Shown here piece after piece: positions 25,901-36,200 of a stretch of 64,000 nucleotides of DNA; position 1 is the stretch's first letter, and each line of letters opens with the position of its first letter. Origin of the DNA: Pocillopora verrucosa (Eukaryota; Cnidaria; Anthozoa; Scleractinia; Pocilloporidae); NCBI RefSeq assembly GCF_036669915.1, contig NC_089322.1:8188371-8252370 (forward strand), given 5' to 3'. The notes under the pieces are model-generated. The model saw nothing but the letters and a program-made list of their open reading frames with translations. It was not told where the DNA came from and searched no databases. The position numbers and the translations under genes were made by a program.

Positions 25901-28032
25901 AAAAATAGAGACCGTGTAACACAAATGTATGCCATGGCGTCATCTTTGGGGTTATAAGGCAAAACTAATATAATAAAGCCTAATAACTTAAATATAAGTG
26001 GAAAACAAGACGTTACATAAAATAGCTTAGAATGATAGGGACCACTAAGGATGGTAATGTGATTAAGGCTAACAGAGTAAGTGAAAACTAAACTAAACAA
26101 AGCAAGATGACGTGGCAAGGCCGACTGTAGAATGACACACATAACTAACCGGTCAATATTTCAAACCCCCTAACCAAGTTCCCATGCATACTACACTAGA
26201 ACCTAGTTCACCTCTCTGTGCCGGCAAAATAATAATATATGTCAATTCTAATTTACACAAATAACATTTATCATTATTGGTGTTTAGTTATTAATTTATT
26301 TATTTTTTGGTGTCATTAATTTTAAACACATTGTCCACTGAACCACTCTCTTATTGAAATGTTATAACCATGATCACAACTTCTTCTCCTACAGAAAATG
26401 AAGAGCTCTATGGCAGAGGCAGAATTGTTACAACCCACGTACACCAAAATGGCTGATTCAATTAAGTCAGTATTATAAAAACTTGCCTAGACTTTTTTAT
26501 AGAAGTTCATTTTAAAATTATAATGATGATAATAATAATAAAATAATAATTACATTAACAATAGGTTTTTTTCTGTTACACTGTTATTTGCAATCAGAAA
26601 TAAACTACAAAAAAAATCTTAGCAAAGATTATGCAATACAATTAAAAGCAGTAGGTCTGAAGTAGGACTAACAGATATGAAATTGAACCCACAGAATGGA
26701 CTTTGCTGAAGGGAAGGAATGCTCAATCCATAGTCTTGCTAACCCTCTAACTCCCAGAAGTTCAACTAACACGAAACTTCTCCCTAAAATATCCATACAT
26801 ATATCTAACAAACAGGTAATGAGAACATTCAAACTTATCAGGTAAAAGTTGTTATCCTGATCTAACACCAATTACTTATACCTGATTTGCAAGGACATGT
26901 GTAGCAGCTAGAGAATTAACATTAACATTTTGGGGGTTAAAGGGTTAAGAATCTTCATCTTTGTTTATTCCTACAGTTTAGGTGATATTCAGTATGATTT
27001 ACAAGAAGCTGCTGAAGTGCGTGCAAGATTAGTGAGGATGTATGAATCAGTGGACATCATTAGGTGAGTTGATACTGAAGAAATTTTGATAGCCTAAGTC
27101 AGTGACAACTGTATTATGGTTAAGAGAGTATGACTGACTGGAATACCTTAGGAAGGAAGCTGGCTTTCTTTAACTGGAGACTATAAATCCAGTCCTAAAC
27201 CACTCCAGGCTCAATATCTGAGCAACTGCTCACCTACCCCTCCCTTAATCCAACAATATTCACCTGATAACAAGGTTGGGTTAATGCTGGGCCAATGTAG
27301 GGTCAGGGGAAAGGGTTGGTGCACAGTTTCTCAAATTCTGATATTGATCCAATATGTTTTTGAAGGAGGGGGTGGAAAATAATAGTTTGACTATACACAA
27401 ATTCTAAGTGCATAGTACTTATTTGGGGGAGTCCTCTGAGTGTGTTCTAATAATAAATCTGTTTCCATTATGATTTCATAAGTTTATTCCTTTCACTTAT
27501 TTGCAGTAAAAAGATTGCAGCTCTTGGAACTCAAGCTGAGAAACCACCAAGTCATCAGACAATGAAACTCCAAAAAGGCATAAGAACTTTTGCTACAGGA
27601 TACTTACAGGAAAACATGTTCACACTTCCTAATCTGCCTTCAGTGGACAAAATTACTAAACTTCAAGAAGAAAGGGCAAATGCTTTGGCTAGAAAAGCAG
27701 CAGAAGAGAAAGAAAAAAGAGAACGAGCCATGCAAGAAAGATTACGAGCAGCAAAAGTACGACAACAAGGACATGGAGACCTCAATAGAAATGAGCCTTC
27801 AAGCAAACTTAAGACTGCCCAGCAAACTCCAGAGTCTGTTATGGGAAATGGTTGGGGCCCAGTCCCCATCACTCAAGGCTCTTCTCCAGACCCCATGCTG
27901 CAGCAGATAGATATTATAAAAAGTTACATTGTTCAAGCAAAACAACAGCGGAAATTTGATGAAGTTGAAATGCTTGAAAGAAACCTTATGGAACTAGAGG
28001 AGGAGTACATTCGGCAGTATCAAGGAAGATAG
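19995..28032 (+). CDS. RBSN: Rabenosyn-5, FYVE-domain Rab effector
   Basis: Nine coding exons in phase give 490 aa: 19995-20274, 21512-21612, 22470-22533, 23200-23361, 24746-24869, 25331-25388, 26395-26465, 26977-27063, 27507-28032. Residues 10-35 form the N-terminal C2H2 finger (CPICMKDL...HFEESH). The GASRSRFREFRERRDAEIDR segment is the conserved rabenosyn region. A FYVE finger at about 157-245 has WIAD, CPLC, RRRHHCRLCGG and CAKC, with the last Cys pair CQAC in exon 5. Coiled coil and the C-terminal Rab-binding hairpin follow (QQIDIIKSYIVQAKQQRKFDEVEMLERNLMELEEEY). The family binds PI3P and Rab4/Rab5 on early endosomes and drives recycling with VPS45. It is shorter than the vertebrate protein (about 780 aa), and no NPF motif is present, so EHD binding may be absent. 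Confidence 0.95.
21061..21310. repeat. Foldback family D, full palindrome (RBSN intron 1)
   Basis: The left end is GGGGGTAAGTTTCTAAAGAAA. The arms are GTAAATTGGCCACTGTAAAG and its complement CTTTACAGTGGCCAATTTAC, extending through AACAAGCTGATGTTT / AAACATCAGCTTGTT to AGCCCTTTG / CAAAGGGCT. The outer arms (AGCAGGTGATTTAGTG / ACTAAATTACCTGCT) also pair. A strong hairpin-forming MITE. Confidence 0.85.
21318..21435 (-). repeat. MITE family B fragment
   Basis: Inverted partial copy: GGTCACCAACTAAAG, CCTGTCAGCACCTTAGG, GAGAATATGCATACTGATG and TTAGGGTGTGAACAG. It is directly right of the foldback element. Confidence 0.6.
21698..21889 (+). repeat. MITE family C copy (RBSN intron 2)
   Basis: From TAACCTTTTAACTCCTGG to GAGAGGTAAAGGGTTA, with interior CACACAATTCTTGTGAT and AAGGAGAAATTCTGTCTTGG. 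Confidence 0.75.
22033..22244 (+). repeat. MITE family A copy (RBSN intron 2)
   Basis: From TTAACCCTTAAACTCCCAAG to GGAAGTTAAAGGACTAA, with interior CTACCTGATAGGTTTG and GGGAGAAGTT. Confidence 0.75.
22553..22622 (+). repeat. MITE family B fragment
   Basis: Truncated copy: ACCCTTGACATCCTAATATC then ATTATCCATACTGTTTT. Confidence 0.5.
22662..22872 (+). repeat. MITE family C copy (RBSN intron 3)
   Basis: From TTTAACCCTTTAATTCCCAG to GGGAGTTAAATGGTTAA. A well preserved full-length copy. Confidence 0.75.
23512..23985 (-). repeat. About 460-bp repeat E, copy 2
   Basis: Inverted counterpart of 8285-8745, with the same landmarks on the opposite strand (TGATAGCCACTGGGCTCCT, CATTCAAGCTCACCT, AGGAAGTTTGCTGC, TTCAGGATTTGGTTGC). 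No ORF. Confidence 0.65.
24176..24490 (+). repeat. GACACTAGTGTC palindromic minisatellite (RBSN intron 4)
   Basis: About fourteen units of roughly 22-23 bp, consensus GATTTTAGACACTAGTGTCT. Each carries an inner palindrome GACACTAGTGTC or a variant of it (GATACTAGTATC, GACACAAGTGTC, GACACTAATGCC). In many variants the two half-sites co-vary. No protein-coding role. Confidence 0.75.
26740..26946 (-). repeat. MITE family A copy (RBSN intron 7)
   Basis: TAACCCTCTAACTCCCAGAAG to GGGGGTTAAAGGGTTAAG, just upstream of the exon 8 acceptor. Confidence 0.75.
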
Positions 28033-28833
28033 CAAATTATTAGCTTCCTTTGGAAATATTTTAAAAGGGGATAATTTTGTATATGGGTAACAAATATTTT
28101 CAAAGAAGTTAATAACTGAATTTAATGCATCTTTCATTTTCGTTTAGTTTTTAATTGTTGTTGTTTTTGTATTTTTATAGAAAAGTAATCTTGTCAAATT
28201 AGTTAAAATTGTTGAAGATAACCAGAGTTTTTTTTTGCAGCTATGTACTGAAAAGCTGTGATAATATTTTCAAATTAGCATAAAATCATGTGAATACCCT
28301 GAATATAATGATATCCAAGAGCACATGTTGTGTTTTGGTGCAATTAAAATGGTGTGAAAAACACAAATAGCCTCACTGTGTTGGCATCAAATATTGCCAT
28401 ATTTGTGACAGTGTTAGACGATACTCCATAATTAAATGGATAGGAGTAGTCTGTATAGATGTCTTGTAAAAACCTACCAATGCCAAACAATTAAAAAGAA
28501 GATACTTTTTTTTGGAAATTGAAGAACAAAGTGTCATTATTTAATTTTGAAAATGTTTGATCACTCCATAGGCTTTTGCAGATGTTGTGCTTCAAAATTT
28601 TGTTGTTTCATAAAATCTTTCAAACCAGTTAGATTTGATTTCCCTTTGTTCCAGAAATATATTTCCTTAATATAAGAAGAACTAAAAAAGGAACAAACTG
28701 GTGTGAAAAATATGAAACCACTCAAAAATTTGAACCATGTCATACACTCGGAAGTCATAGAAGTACCTGTAGTTATTCACAAGTCATCTATTTATGTGGA
28801 AGCAGGAAATTCACAACATTTTCATATGGTTAT
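28033..28833. other. RBSN 3' UTR / gap to MRPS25
   Basis: About 800 bp between the RBSN stop and the poly(A) signal of the convergent MRPS25. No exon or repeat was recognised. It should contain the RBSN 3' end, though no canonical AATAAA was found on the plus strand. Confidence 0.5.
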
Positions 28834-28839
28834 TTTATT
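28834..28839 (-). other. Poly(A) signal of MRPS25
   Basis: AATAAA on the minus strand, 43 nt after the MRPS25 stop codon. Confidence 0.6.
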
Positions 28840-28881
28840 ACAAATATCTGTTCCCATTCATCATAAGTGATCAATAATAAG

Positions 28882-30136
28882 TTATCCTGCAGAAGCATCT
28901 TCTTTGAGTTGCCAGAATTTTGGCTTCTTTGCCTCAGGATGTGGAACAATAGCTGTGCATGGCCTTTGTCCTGGCTTCTGACAGATACAGTAACAATGCC
29001 CAAACCGGCCAAAGTTTGCAGGGTTCAATCGGCCTGGATATTTTTCTTTTACACTGTCTTTTTGCTCCCTACGTTATAACAAAAATAATCAAATGCCTTA
29101 AATTCACATGCTTTGTTTTGAGCTGAAATCTCCTTAGGTTCAAATAAGAAATGTCCATTTTTCAAGATAAATGAAATGAATGTTGGTATCATTACTTACA
29201 TTTCTGTAGCTCCAGCCACTTTACCAAACATCTCCAAAATCTCAGGCCCAGTTTTACTTTCCACATCCATTGCCACCTTTTTTCCATTACCTGAAGAAAA
29301 TAAGCAATACATACATATATTAGAGTAAAAAACTACACTACTGATCCCCTTCCCCCACCCTCTTGAGTATAGCAGGCAAAGAGCTTGACAGCCCCACACC
29401 CCTCCTCAGGTTTTTAAGTTAAAAGGACAGTTCATCTGTGACACATGTTTACCCCGTCCACCTCAATGTTACAAATTTTAATGGGTAAACATTGGCAAGC
29501 CAGCCTTAATATCACTTTTGAGCAAAATCCTATACCCTGTAGGCTTGAAATTGGGCTCCCGGAATGTATACATATATCATATATGCTTTGACCTCTATGA
29601 GTAGTAATTCTGTCTCTATTAGAATTTGAACCCCCTGAAGTGATGAACGTATAACTTCTCCCTAGCTATCATGTCCATACATCATCCAGCAAACATTTAA
29701 TGATAACATTCAACCCTTTAAAGCAGAAGTTGTTCTCTTGACCTCACAACAAATTCTCCTACATAATTTACAAGGAAATAAGTAGCAGCTAGAGGAAAAA
29801 ATAAAAAAATCAGACCTTAGGAGTAACAGGGTTACAGTAAATTCATGTCGCAGTTGTTTATGTAACTGTGATAAAATAATGTCACAGTTTTCAATACCTA
29901 CCAAAAAATACATGCACCACTGGATAGGTTAATCTGTTTCTCGTCGTCGTAATCTGGACAGTACGATTCTTGTACTGAATTTGAGGAACATCTTTGTAAA
30001 TGAAATTTCTGAGGCCAAGACTCTCTTGTTTGGTAGTGTAATTTAATAGCACGTTCTTCACATCCGATTTTAATATTAACTTTCCCAAGTTGAGGAATTC
30101 GAAGGTGCGGCGAAATGGAAACTTTCCGGTCGGCAT
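28882..30136 (-). CDS. MRPS25: Mitochondrial small ribosomal subunit protein mS25
   Basis: Three coding exons, 30136-29902, 29290-29200 and 29068-28882, joined in phase 1 then phase 2, give 170 aa (vertebrate 173). Features in order: MPTGKFPFRRTFEFLNLGK start, the L51/S25/CI-B8 core FIYKDVPQIQYKNRTVQI, then VAMDVESKTGPEILE, and a C-terminal Cys-rich stretch NPANFGRFGHCYCICQKPG with CPC-like cysteines typical of mS25. It is a structural component of the mitoribosome small subunit. The ATG at 30136 is preferred because the codon nine bases upstream is GTG. It is head-to-head with a second L51/S25-domain gene, with 192 bp between start codons. Confidence 0.95.
29629..29834 (-). repeat. MITE family A copy (MRPS25 intron 1)
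   Basis: Inverted copy, left end decayed (ACCCCCTGAAGTGATG), right end TTAGGAGTAACAGGGTTA, with interior AAGTAGCAGCTAGAG. Confidence 0.6.
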
Positions 30137-30328
30137 ATTGGACACTTAAATTCTCCCAAAGTTCGATCTCTACAAGTCAAATTATTCACGCCATATTGTT
30201 CCTACAACTCTTCCACCATCTTGGAACACTCAATGCTTCAGCGGTCACTCAGCTGAAAATATGTTTTACATGAAGTTAAGTTCAAAGAGAAGTGCATGCC
30301 GCTGAATATTATAGAGGAGAAATCCAAC
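30137..30328. promoter_or_regulatory. Bidirectional promoter MRPS25 / L51-S25-like gene
   Basis: A 192-bp interval between divergent ATGs. It holds YY1-type words CGCCATATTGTT (30189-30200) and CCACCATCTTGG (30213-30224). A further near-match, CAACATGGCCGC, overlaps the plus-strand start. A CTTTCCGG ETS-like word lies at the MRPS25 start. No TATA box. Confidence 0.55.
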
Positions 30329-32953
30329 ATGGCCGCTAAGAGCCCTGCTGAACTCTACCGCGAAGCGTTGAAATACATGAACATTCACAGCGGTAAGATT
30401 GGCAGATATGCTGTACAGAGAACAATCGAACATTTAAAAAGGTGTAATGTTGTCTTAGATCAAGATGTCAAAGAGATGAGGATTAACATTCCAAAACCTG
30501 AGCAAAGAGGCGCAGAGTGAGTACAATTTTATCTACCTATATACTAAAATTTCGAAGTGGCCGGCAGCCGAACAGGGTTTTGAATATATTCTGCGTCCAG
30601 CAGACAAAAATTTAGTCAGAATTTCCCCTGAAATGTTCTGTTAAACTTCTTGTTGTTTAGAAATGCTAGGCAGTTTCAAAACTCACTTTGGTCATTTAGT
30701 AGAAGAAATTTCTGAGCTTGTGCATACGTAAAACATCTAGAAAACAATTCTGATCTAGTACTCCCTATGATCCAGTCTATTTAAGAACGTGCCCGGTAGT
30801 GAGAAATTTTCACCGAACTCCCACGTAATACCCCATCTTAACGTATTAAAAGTACTCGATGTTTGTTTATAGATGCAAGTGATTAAAAAAAAATTCGTCG
30901 ACATATAAACAAAAGTAAATGGTATCCACCGCGAAGTTTCTGACAGCCGGACACGGAGTATTTTTAAAAACCTGTCTGACTGCCTGGACACAGTTTCTTT
31001 AGAAACTTACCCCCTTTGTTCATTTGCCTGGTATAAAAATGTATTGCCATGATTTCAAGAGATGTTTACATTTCATGAGGCTTCATGTTACCTCAGTTTA
31101 ATTAATTTTTCCCAAAGCTAGTCATACGAAGTTAAGATAATTATCCTTTTATCATGATTTCAAGAGATGTTCACATTTCATGAGGCTTCATGTTACCTCA
31201 GTTTAATTAATTTTTCCTAAAGCTAGTCATACGAAATTAAGATAATTATCCTTTTATCTCTCTTGCAGACGGTTCTTTTATGAGAATGTTCCACAGCTGA
31301 AGTTTAAAAATCCACATGTTGAATTTTCAGGGTCACAAAATCAATCTGAACATGCAGAACTCCTTATAACATTTAGTAAGTAGTAACTGCTAGGCTATAT
31401 TGGTGGTAAAATTATCCAGCAAGTATTGACATTCACCAGGGCATGTCTATGATTTTCCAAAAGGTTTCAATACTAGTGTGTCATTGGAACTGTAACCCTT
31501 TCACTCCCAAGATCTTACATGGAATTTTCCTTATTATCTGGCATACAACTTATGATGTTAGTTTGAGGAATGTGGTATTGGATCAACTAATTATCCCCTA
31601 ATTGATAGATTTCCTTATTCTAATCACTTGTCTGCTCAATATTGTAATGATGTGGTAAGGAGAAATTCTGTTGTGGTCACTCATAGGAGGTAGGGTTGAG
31701 GATTATCATCCTATTGTACAAGGGGGTTTGGTGAGGATGTTTCATGTTCATGCACATTTTGAACCTAACCACATGAAAAGATGTGAGGAATCTGAAACCT
31801 CAGGTTTTTCATTGGTCCCCTTTGAAAAATGTACTCTGAAGGGTCAAGATTTTGTTGGCTTCCTTGAAGATTAGTCCAAACAAATTTTTTTGAGAGATCC
31901 ATCACCATTACCATCAGCAGAACTCTAGAGAAAAGAGGGAACATCCTTAGGCAAGGTTAATTACCTTTAGGCTATGCCTTTGAGTATGGAACCTGTGATC
32001 TTGGTAGTCAAAACAGTTTTGGAGATTTTTAATTTGGAGTGTTGATTTTACTTTTGTTTTACATTTCATAGTGGATGAACACCAAGAAAGAATTCTGCTT
32101 GCAGAGAAGGAGCCATCACAGATCATGCAAGAAGTTGTAAAACTTGCCGCAGCAACATCCAGCTCAGGGTACGTAATATTATTCCCATGCAAAGAAGGTT
32201 TAATGAAACAAGACCTCACAGCAGCAGAGTAAATCTGGAAAATTTACAGTTGGGCCCTAATGATGGGTGCTTTAATTTGCTGTGATCAAATGAGCTGGTA
32301 TAAACTATGGTGAAAACTATGGTAATTCAGTATTTTCAACTGAGTTGATAGTGTAAATTGGCCAGTATCAAAGCTGACGTTTTGAGCTTTAGTGCTTCGC
32401 TCTAACAAAGGGCTAAAACTCAAATTGTCAGCTTTAAAACTCTTTATAGTGGCCAATTTATATTATTAACTCAGTTAATGATATTAAATTACCTTGTTAC
32501 ACTCTCCCATCAGTGCAGCAGCACAGTTTCTTTATAAAATTACCTCCTCCATGGTGAAAACCACTTTTGTTAACCCTCTTACTCACAGAATTAGATTAAC
32601 ATGTTACTTCTTCCCATAAAATCCAACAAACAGGTAATGAAAATACTCAGACTTATCAGATTAAAGTTATCTTGATCCAACACCAAATTCTCACAACACA
32701 TTTTCAAGGAAATGTGTAACAGCTTGAGGGTAGAATATTAACAACCAGATCTTGGAAGTTAAAGGGTTAAGACACCTGGGTATATATAATGAATTGTGAC
32801 ATTGTTAATTATCTTTCTCTTTCATTGTGGTTCTTTCTCTCATTTCTCAAATAAAAAAAGAAAAAACTATCCCCCACTGACCATGATTATGTAGATAAGG
32901 ATCATCCTTACTAATATTGATTAATTTTTCTCCACAGTGATGGAAATTCATGA
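30329..32953 (+). CDS. L51/S25/CI-B8-domain protein, probable mitochondrial
   Basis: Four coding exons, 30329-30516, 31269-31375, 32072-32168 and 32938-32953, in consistent phase, give 135 aa. Near residue 64 it reads RFFYENVPQLKFKNPHVEF, closely parallel to FIYKDVPQIQYKNRTVQI in the adjacent MRPS25. This is the signature strand-turn of the L51/S25/CI-B8 thioredoxin-like domain found in MRPL43, MRPS25 and NDUFA2. The N-terminal part (LYREALKYMNIHSGKIGRY) also resembles domain members. I do not recognise it as MRPL43, NDUFA2 or MRPS25 itself. The ATG at 30329 sits in a strong context (CAACATGG). An in-frame ATG at 30296 would add 11 residues. It is most likely a mitoribosome or complex I associated protein. 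Confidence 0.8.
30968..31022 (-). repeat. Foldback family D, end fragment
   Basis: ACACAGTTTCTTTAGAAACTT followed by ACCCCCTTT. This is the complement of the left terminus of the element at 21061. Confidence 0.5.
31051..31259 (+). repeat. 105-bp direct tandem duplication next to exon 2
   Basis: Two copies starting GATTTCAAGAGATGTT at 31051 and 31156 differ at only a few positions. The second copy ends immediately before the polypyrimidine tract of the exon 2 acceptor (31268). Confidence 0.85.
31494..31700 (+). repeat. MITE family C copy
   Basis: From TAACCCTTTCACTCCCAAG to GGTCACTCATAGGAGGTAGG. The right terminus is decayed. Confidence 0.65.
32325..32560. repeat. Foldback family D copy
   Basis: GTGTAAATTGGCCAGTATC pairs with TATAGTGGCCAATTTAT, and AAAGCTGACGTTTTGAG pairs with CTCAAATTGTCAGCTTT. 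The right terminus CACAGTTTCTTTATAAAATTACC corresponds to the left terminus seen at 21061. Confidence 0.75.
32570..32769 (-). repeat. MITE family A copy
   Basis: TAACCCTCTTACTCACAG to TTGGAAGTTAAAGGGTTAAG, in intron 3 of the L51/S25-like gene. Confidence 0.7.
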
Positions 32954-33165
32954 CAAGTTGAAGGTACATGTGTCTCTTGGAACCCTACAGCATAAGCCAA
33001 AATTGTCATTCTAGACATCGGTTAAGAAATACAAAAACAGTTGTATGCACGTCAAATGACAATGCAATTAATGCAATCTCAATTTCATGGTCAACTTGTG
33101 GTACAATTCCTTTTTACAGCAGTCGTAACTGTTCATGTATCAATGCCCTATGAGGCCACAAACTA

Positions 33166-33183
33166 AATAAATGCAATTTTAAT
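33166..33183. other. Overlapping convergent poly(A) signals
   Basis: AATAAA on the plus strand (33166-33171) serves the L51/S25-like gene. ATTAAA on the minus strand (33183-33178) lies 61-66 nt past the ARMC10 stop. The two 3' ends should overlap or abut. Confidence 0.55.
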
Positions 33184-33243
33184 AATATTTTCTTCTTTTC
33201 ATCTCATGATTTTAAGCCAGCCAAACTTAAATCCTTGTATCTG

Positions 33244-36200
33244 TCATGTTGTGTACATCATTCTGAAAGCAAATATACTTCTAAGTGCTCTCTTGGCTTG
33301 TGACTGAATGTTCTCATCAGTGTGATCTAAAAGTCGCATTAGTTCTCCATACAGTACATTTAGATGCTCCGTGATGACAGCTTGTTGTTGCTACAAAAAA
33401 AAAAAACAAACCTAATCAATGTATCTAATAATCAATCAATTAATTTTTTTGGTCCCTGACCCATTTCCATTTTGTAGACAATCAGTCAATTAGTAAGTTC
33501 ATTAGTGCATTTGTCTATCCATCCATATGTGCTGTCAGTTAGTCTGAGTCAGTTCATCAAAAGGTCAGTTGATTAATCAGTCACTCAATCAGTCAGTAAT
33601 TCAGTCAATTGGTCACTAAATCACCCAGTCAGTCACTCAATCAGTCTGTCAATCAGTCAATCAGTTAGTCAATCAGTCAGTCATTCAGTCAATCAGTCAG
33701 TCAATCAGTCAATCAGTCAGTCATTCAGTCAATCAGTCAGTCAATCAGTCAGTAATTCAGTCAATCAGTCAGTCAGTCAATCAGTCAGTCAGTCAGTCAC
33801 TCAATCAGTCAGTAATTCAGTCAATCAGTCAGTCAGTCAGTCAATCAGTCAGTCAGTCAGTCAATCAGTCAGTCAGTCAGTCAATCAGTCAGTCAGTCAG
33901 TCAATCAGTCAGTCAGTCAGTCAATCAGTCAGTCAGTCAGTCAGTCAATCAGTCAGTCAGTCAATCAGTCAATCGGTCAGTCAGTCAGTCAGTCAGTCAA
34001 TCAGTCAGAATTCATTCACTCAGGCAGTCACTCAATCACTTAATCATCTGTCAGTCATTTGGTCAGTAATTCAGTCAGGTAGCCAGTCATTCAGTCAGTC
34101 AGTCAGTCGGTCAGAATTCATTCACTCAGGCAGTCACTCAATCACTTAATCATCTGTCAGTCATTTGGTCAGTAATTCAGTCAGGTAGCCAGTCATTCAG
34201 TCAGTCAGTCACCCACTCACTCAGTCAATAAAGGGTTGACTTAATTTTAATAATTCGATATACATGAGTATCATAGCCAATACAGTTTTGTTTTTCAATC
34301 TTCAGAACTTAAGTTGATTTTTTTTCAGGGCCTTATTTTCACTACTGCTTAAGTAGTGTTCATTATTGTCAAGATTGCTTTCATAGTTACTAAGTTGAAA
34401 TTATTTAATATTATCACTTCTTCAAATTATTTACCTCTGTGTAACCATCTGGGCTGGAAAGTAAGTTGGCCACAATTGTTACAGCTCTAAGAACAATGTC
34501 ATCTTGGTTGTCTGCGAGCATAAATGTCTGCAAAATCAGCAATGGCTACAAATGGAGACAAAAATTTCAGTGCAATATGTAAAGAAAGTTTAAAAAATCA
34601 ACTTTTGATTTTACTTCTGACAAACCTTTAATCCCAGTAACCCTTCCAGATTATTTGTGTTACAAGACAAGTTCACCAACAGTCTCAAAACTTCTTTCTA
34701 AAGGAACAAAAATAGAGTGAAAGAGTCAGTTAACACAATATTAATTTACTCAACTGACACTTTATTTCATTAATGATAACAAATGATTTACTTAGTACTT
34801 TGCCAGTTGAATTTTATTTCCTTCTTTCTTCCTTTTTTTCTGGCTTCCTCTCTTGTATGAGGGAATAACAGACACCTAGGGGTTTCTAGCCCTTCACATC
34901 CTAACATCAGTGTGCATCTTCTCCATACTGTTCTCTCTACATCTCATGAGGTGCTGACAAGGAGAATTTGTTTAACAATCAAGAGCTTCTTGATTTGGGA
35001 ATTTGAAGTTCACAGTATGTTTCATTTATATCTTATACCTGAATTTTTTCTGAGTGAGAACGGCAGAGGATATCGAAAAATGCTTGCGCTCCTGTCATGA
35101 TCTCTTCATGTGCCGTATTTGTCACAGATAAATTAACCATTAGTTTTAAATGCTCAGTGATCACATCATCATCATCAAGAACATCACAGTATTCAAGGTT
35201 CTTTATAATTTCAAAGACGCTGTCCTGCAAAAAAAGGCACCATTAATAACAAAATTTTTGTATAAAAAAACAAACAAACATACAACAAACATGAAAAACA
35301 TCCTATCAGTCATGATCAATGCAAAATTTAGACCAGGCAAAAGAACCTCCCTAAAGAATCAATACAACAAAGTATGAGAGCATTTACTTATTCTTAGCAA
35401 AAACTCTGGGTAATACCTTTAAACAAGCTTGATTTTTTTCGTTCATGGCCAAGTTGGACAACACTTGTACAGCCTTGATGATGATGGTCTTCTTAGGGTG
35501 AGTTAAAAGGGTCACAAGGCGTGAAAGACCTCCACACTCCCGAATAATGTTCTAGAGACACAAAGTAAATAAAAATAATCTACCTCAAATATCAACTTGT
35601 TGTGAGCTTACACTATACATGTACATGTATGTGTCATGGTTCAATTTTATCCTTGGTTCAAATTTTATGTTCTTTTGTTTTTTGGGTATTTTTGTATTTG
35701 GGTATTTTTGTAATGTATGATAATGAGTTTGAAACAAAGGAAAATAAAATTTGAACCAAGGATAAAGTTGAACCACAACATATGCATAGCAGATCCAGAG
35801 AGAAATGCCTTTTGGGAATCAAAGTTTGCTCCCCTCCCTCTCAAAAATTCCTGAATCAACCCCACTATGAGTGTCCTTAACCCTTTAACTACCATGAGTG
35901 ACCAACAGAGAATTTCTCTTTACAACATCAATACAATACCAACTAGATATATGGTGAGAATAGATAAAAATATCAATTTGGGGATAATTACTTGATCCAA
36001 TACTTAATTCTCTGAACTAACATTATAAGAATTGTATGGTTGACAGTAAGGAGAGTTACAAGTTTGATCTGGGAGTTAAAGGGTTAAAAGGAATGAATAG
36101 TTAAGACTGTAGGTTAAGGGATCATTTGGTAGTGCCTGTAAACTATACACTTGGAGTAGCTGATTAAATCGGAGCATTCTTGAAGGGTGGGGGAGGAAGA

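Noticed and set aside
33475..34230. Telomere-like or coding repeat
   Set aside because: The unit TCAG/TCAA is a plain tetranucleotide microsatellite within an ARMC10 intron.
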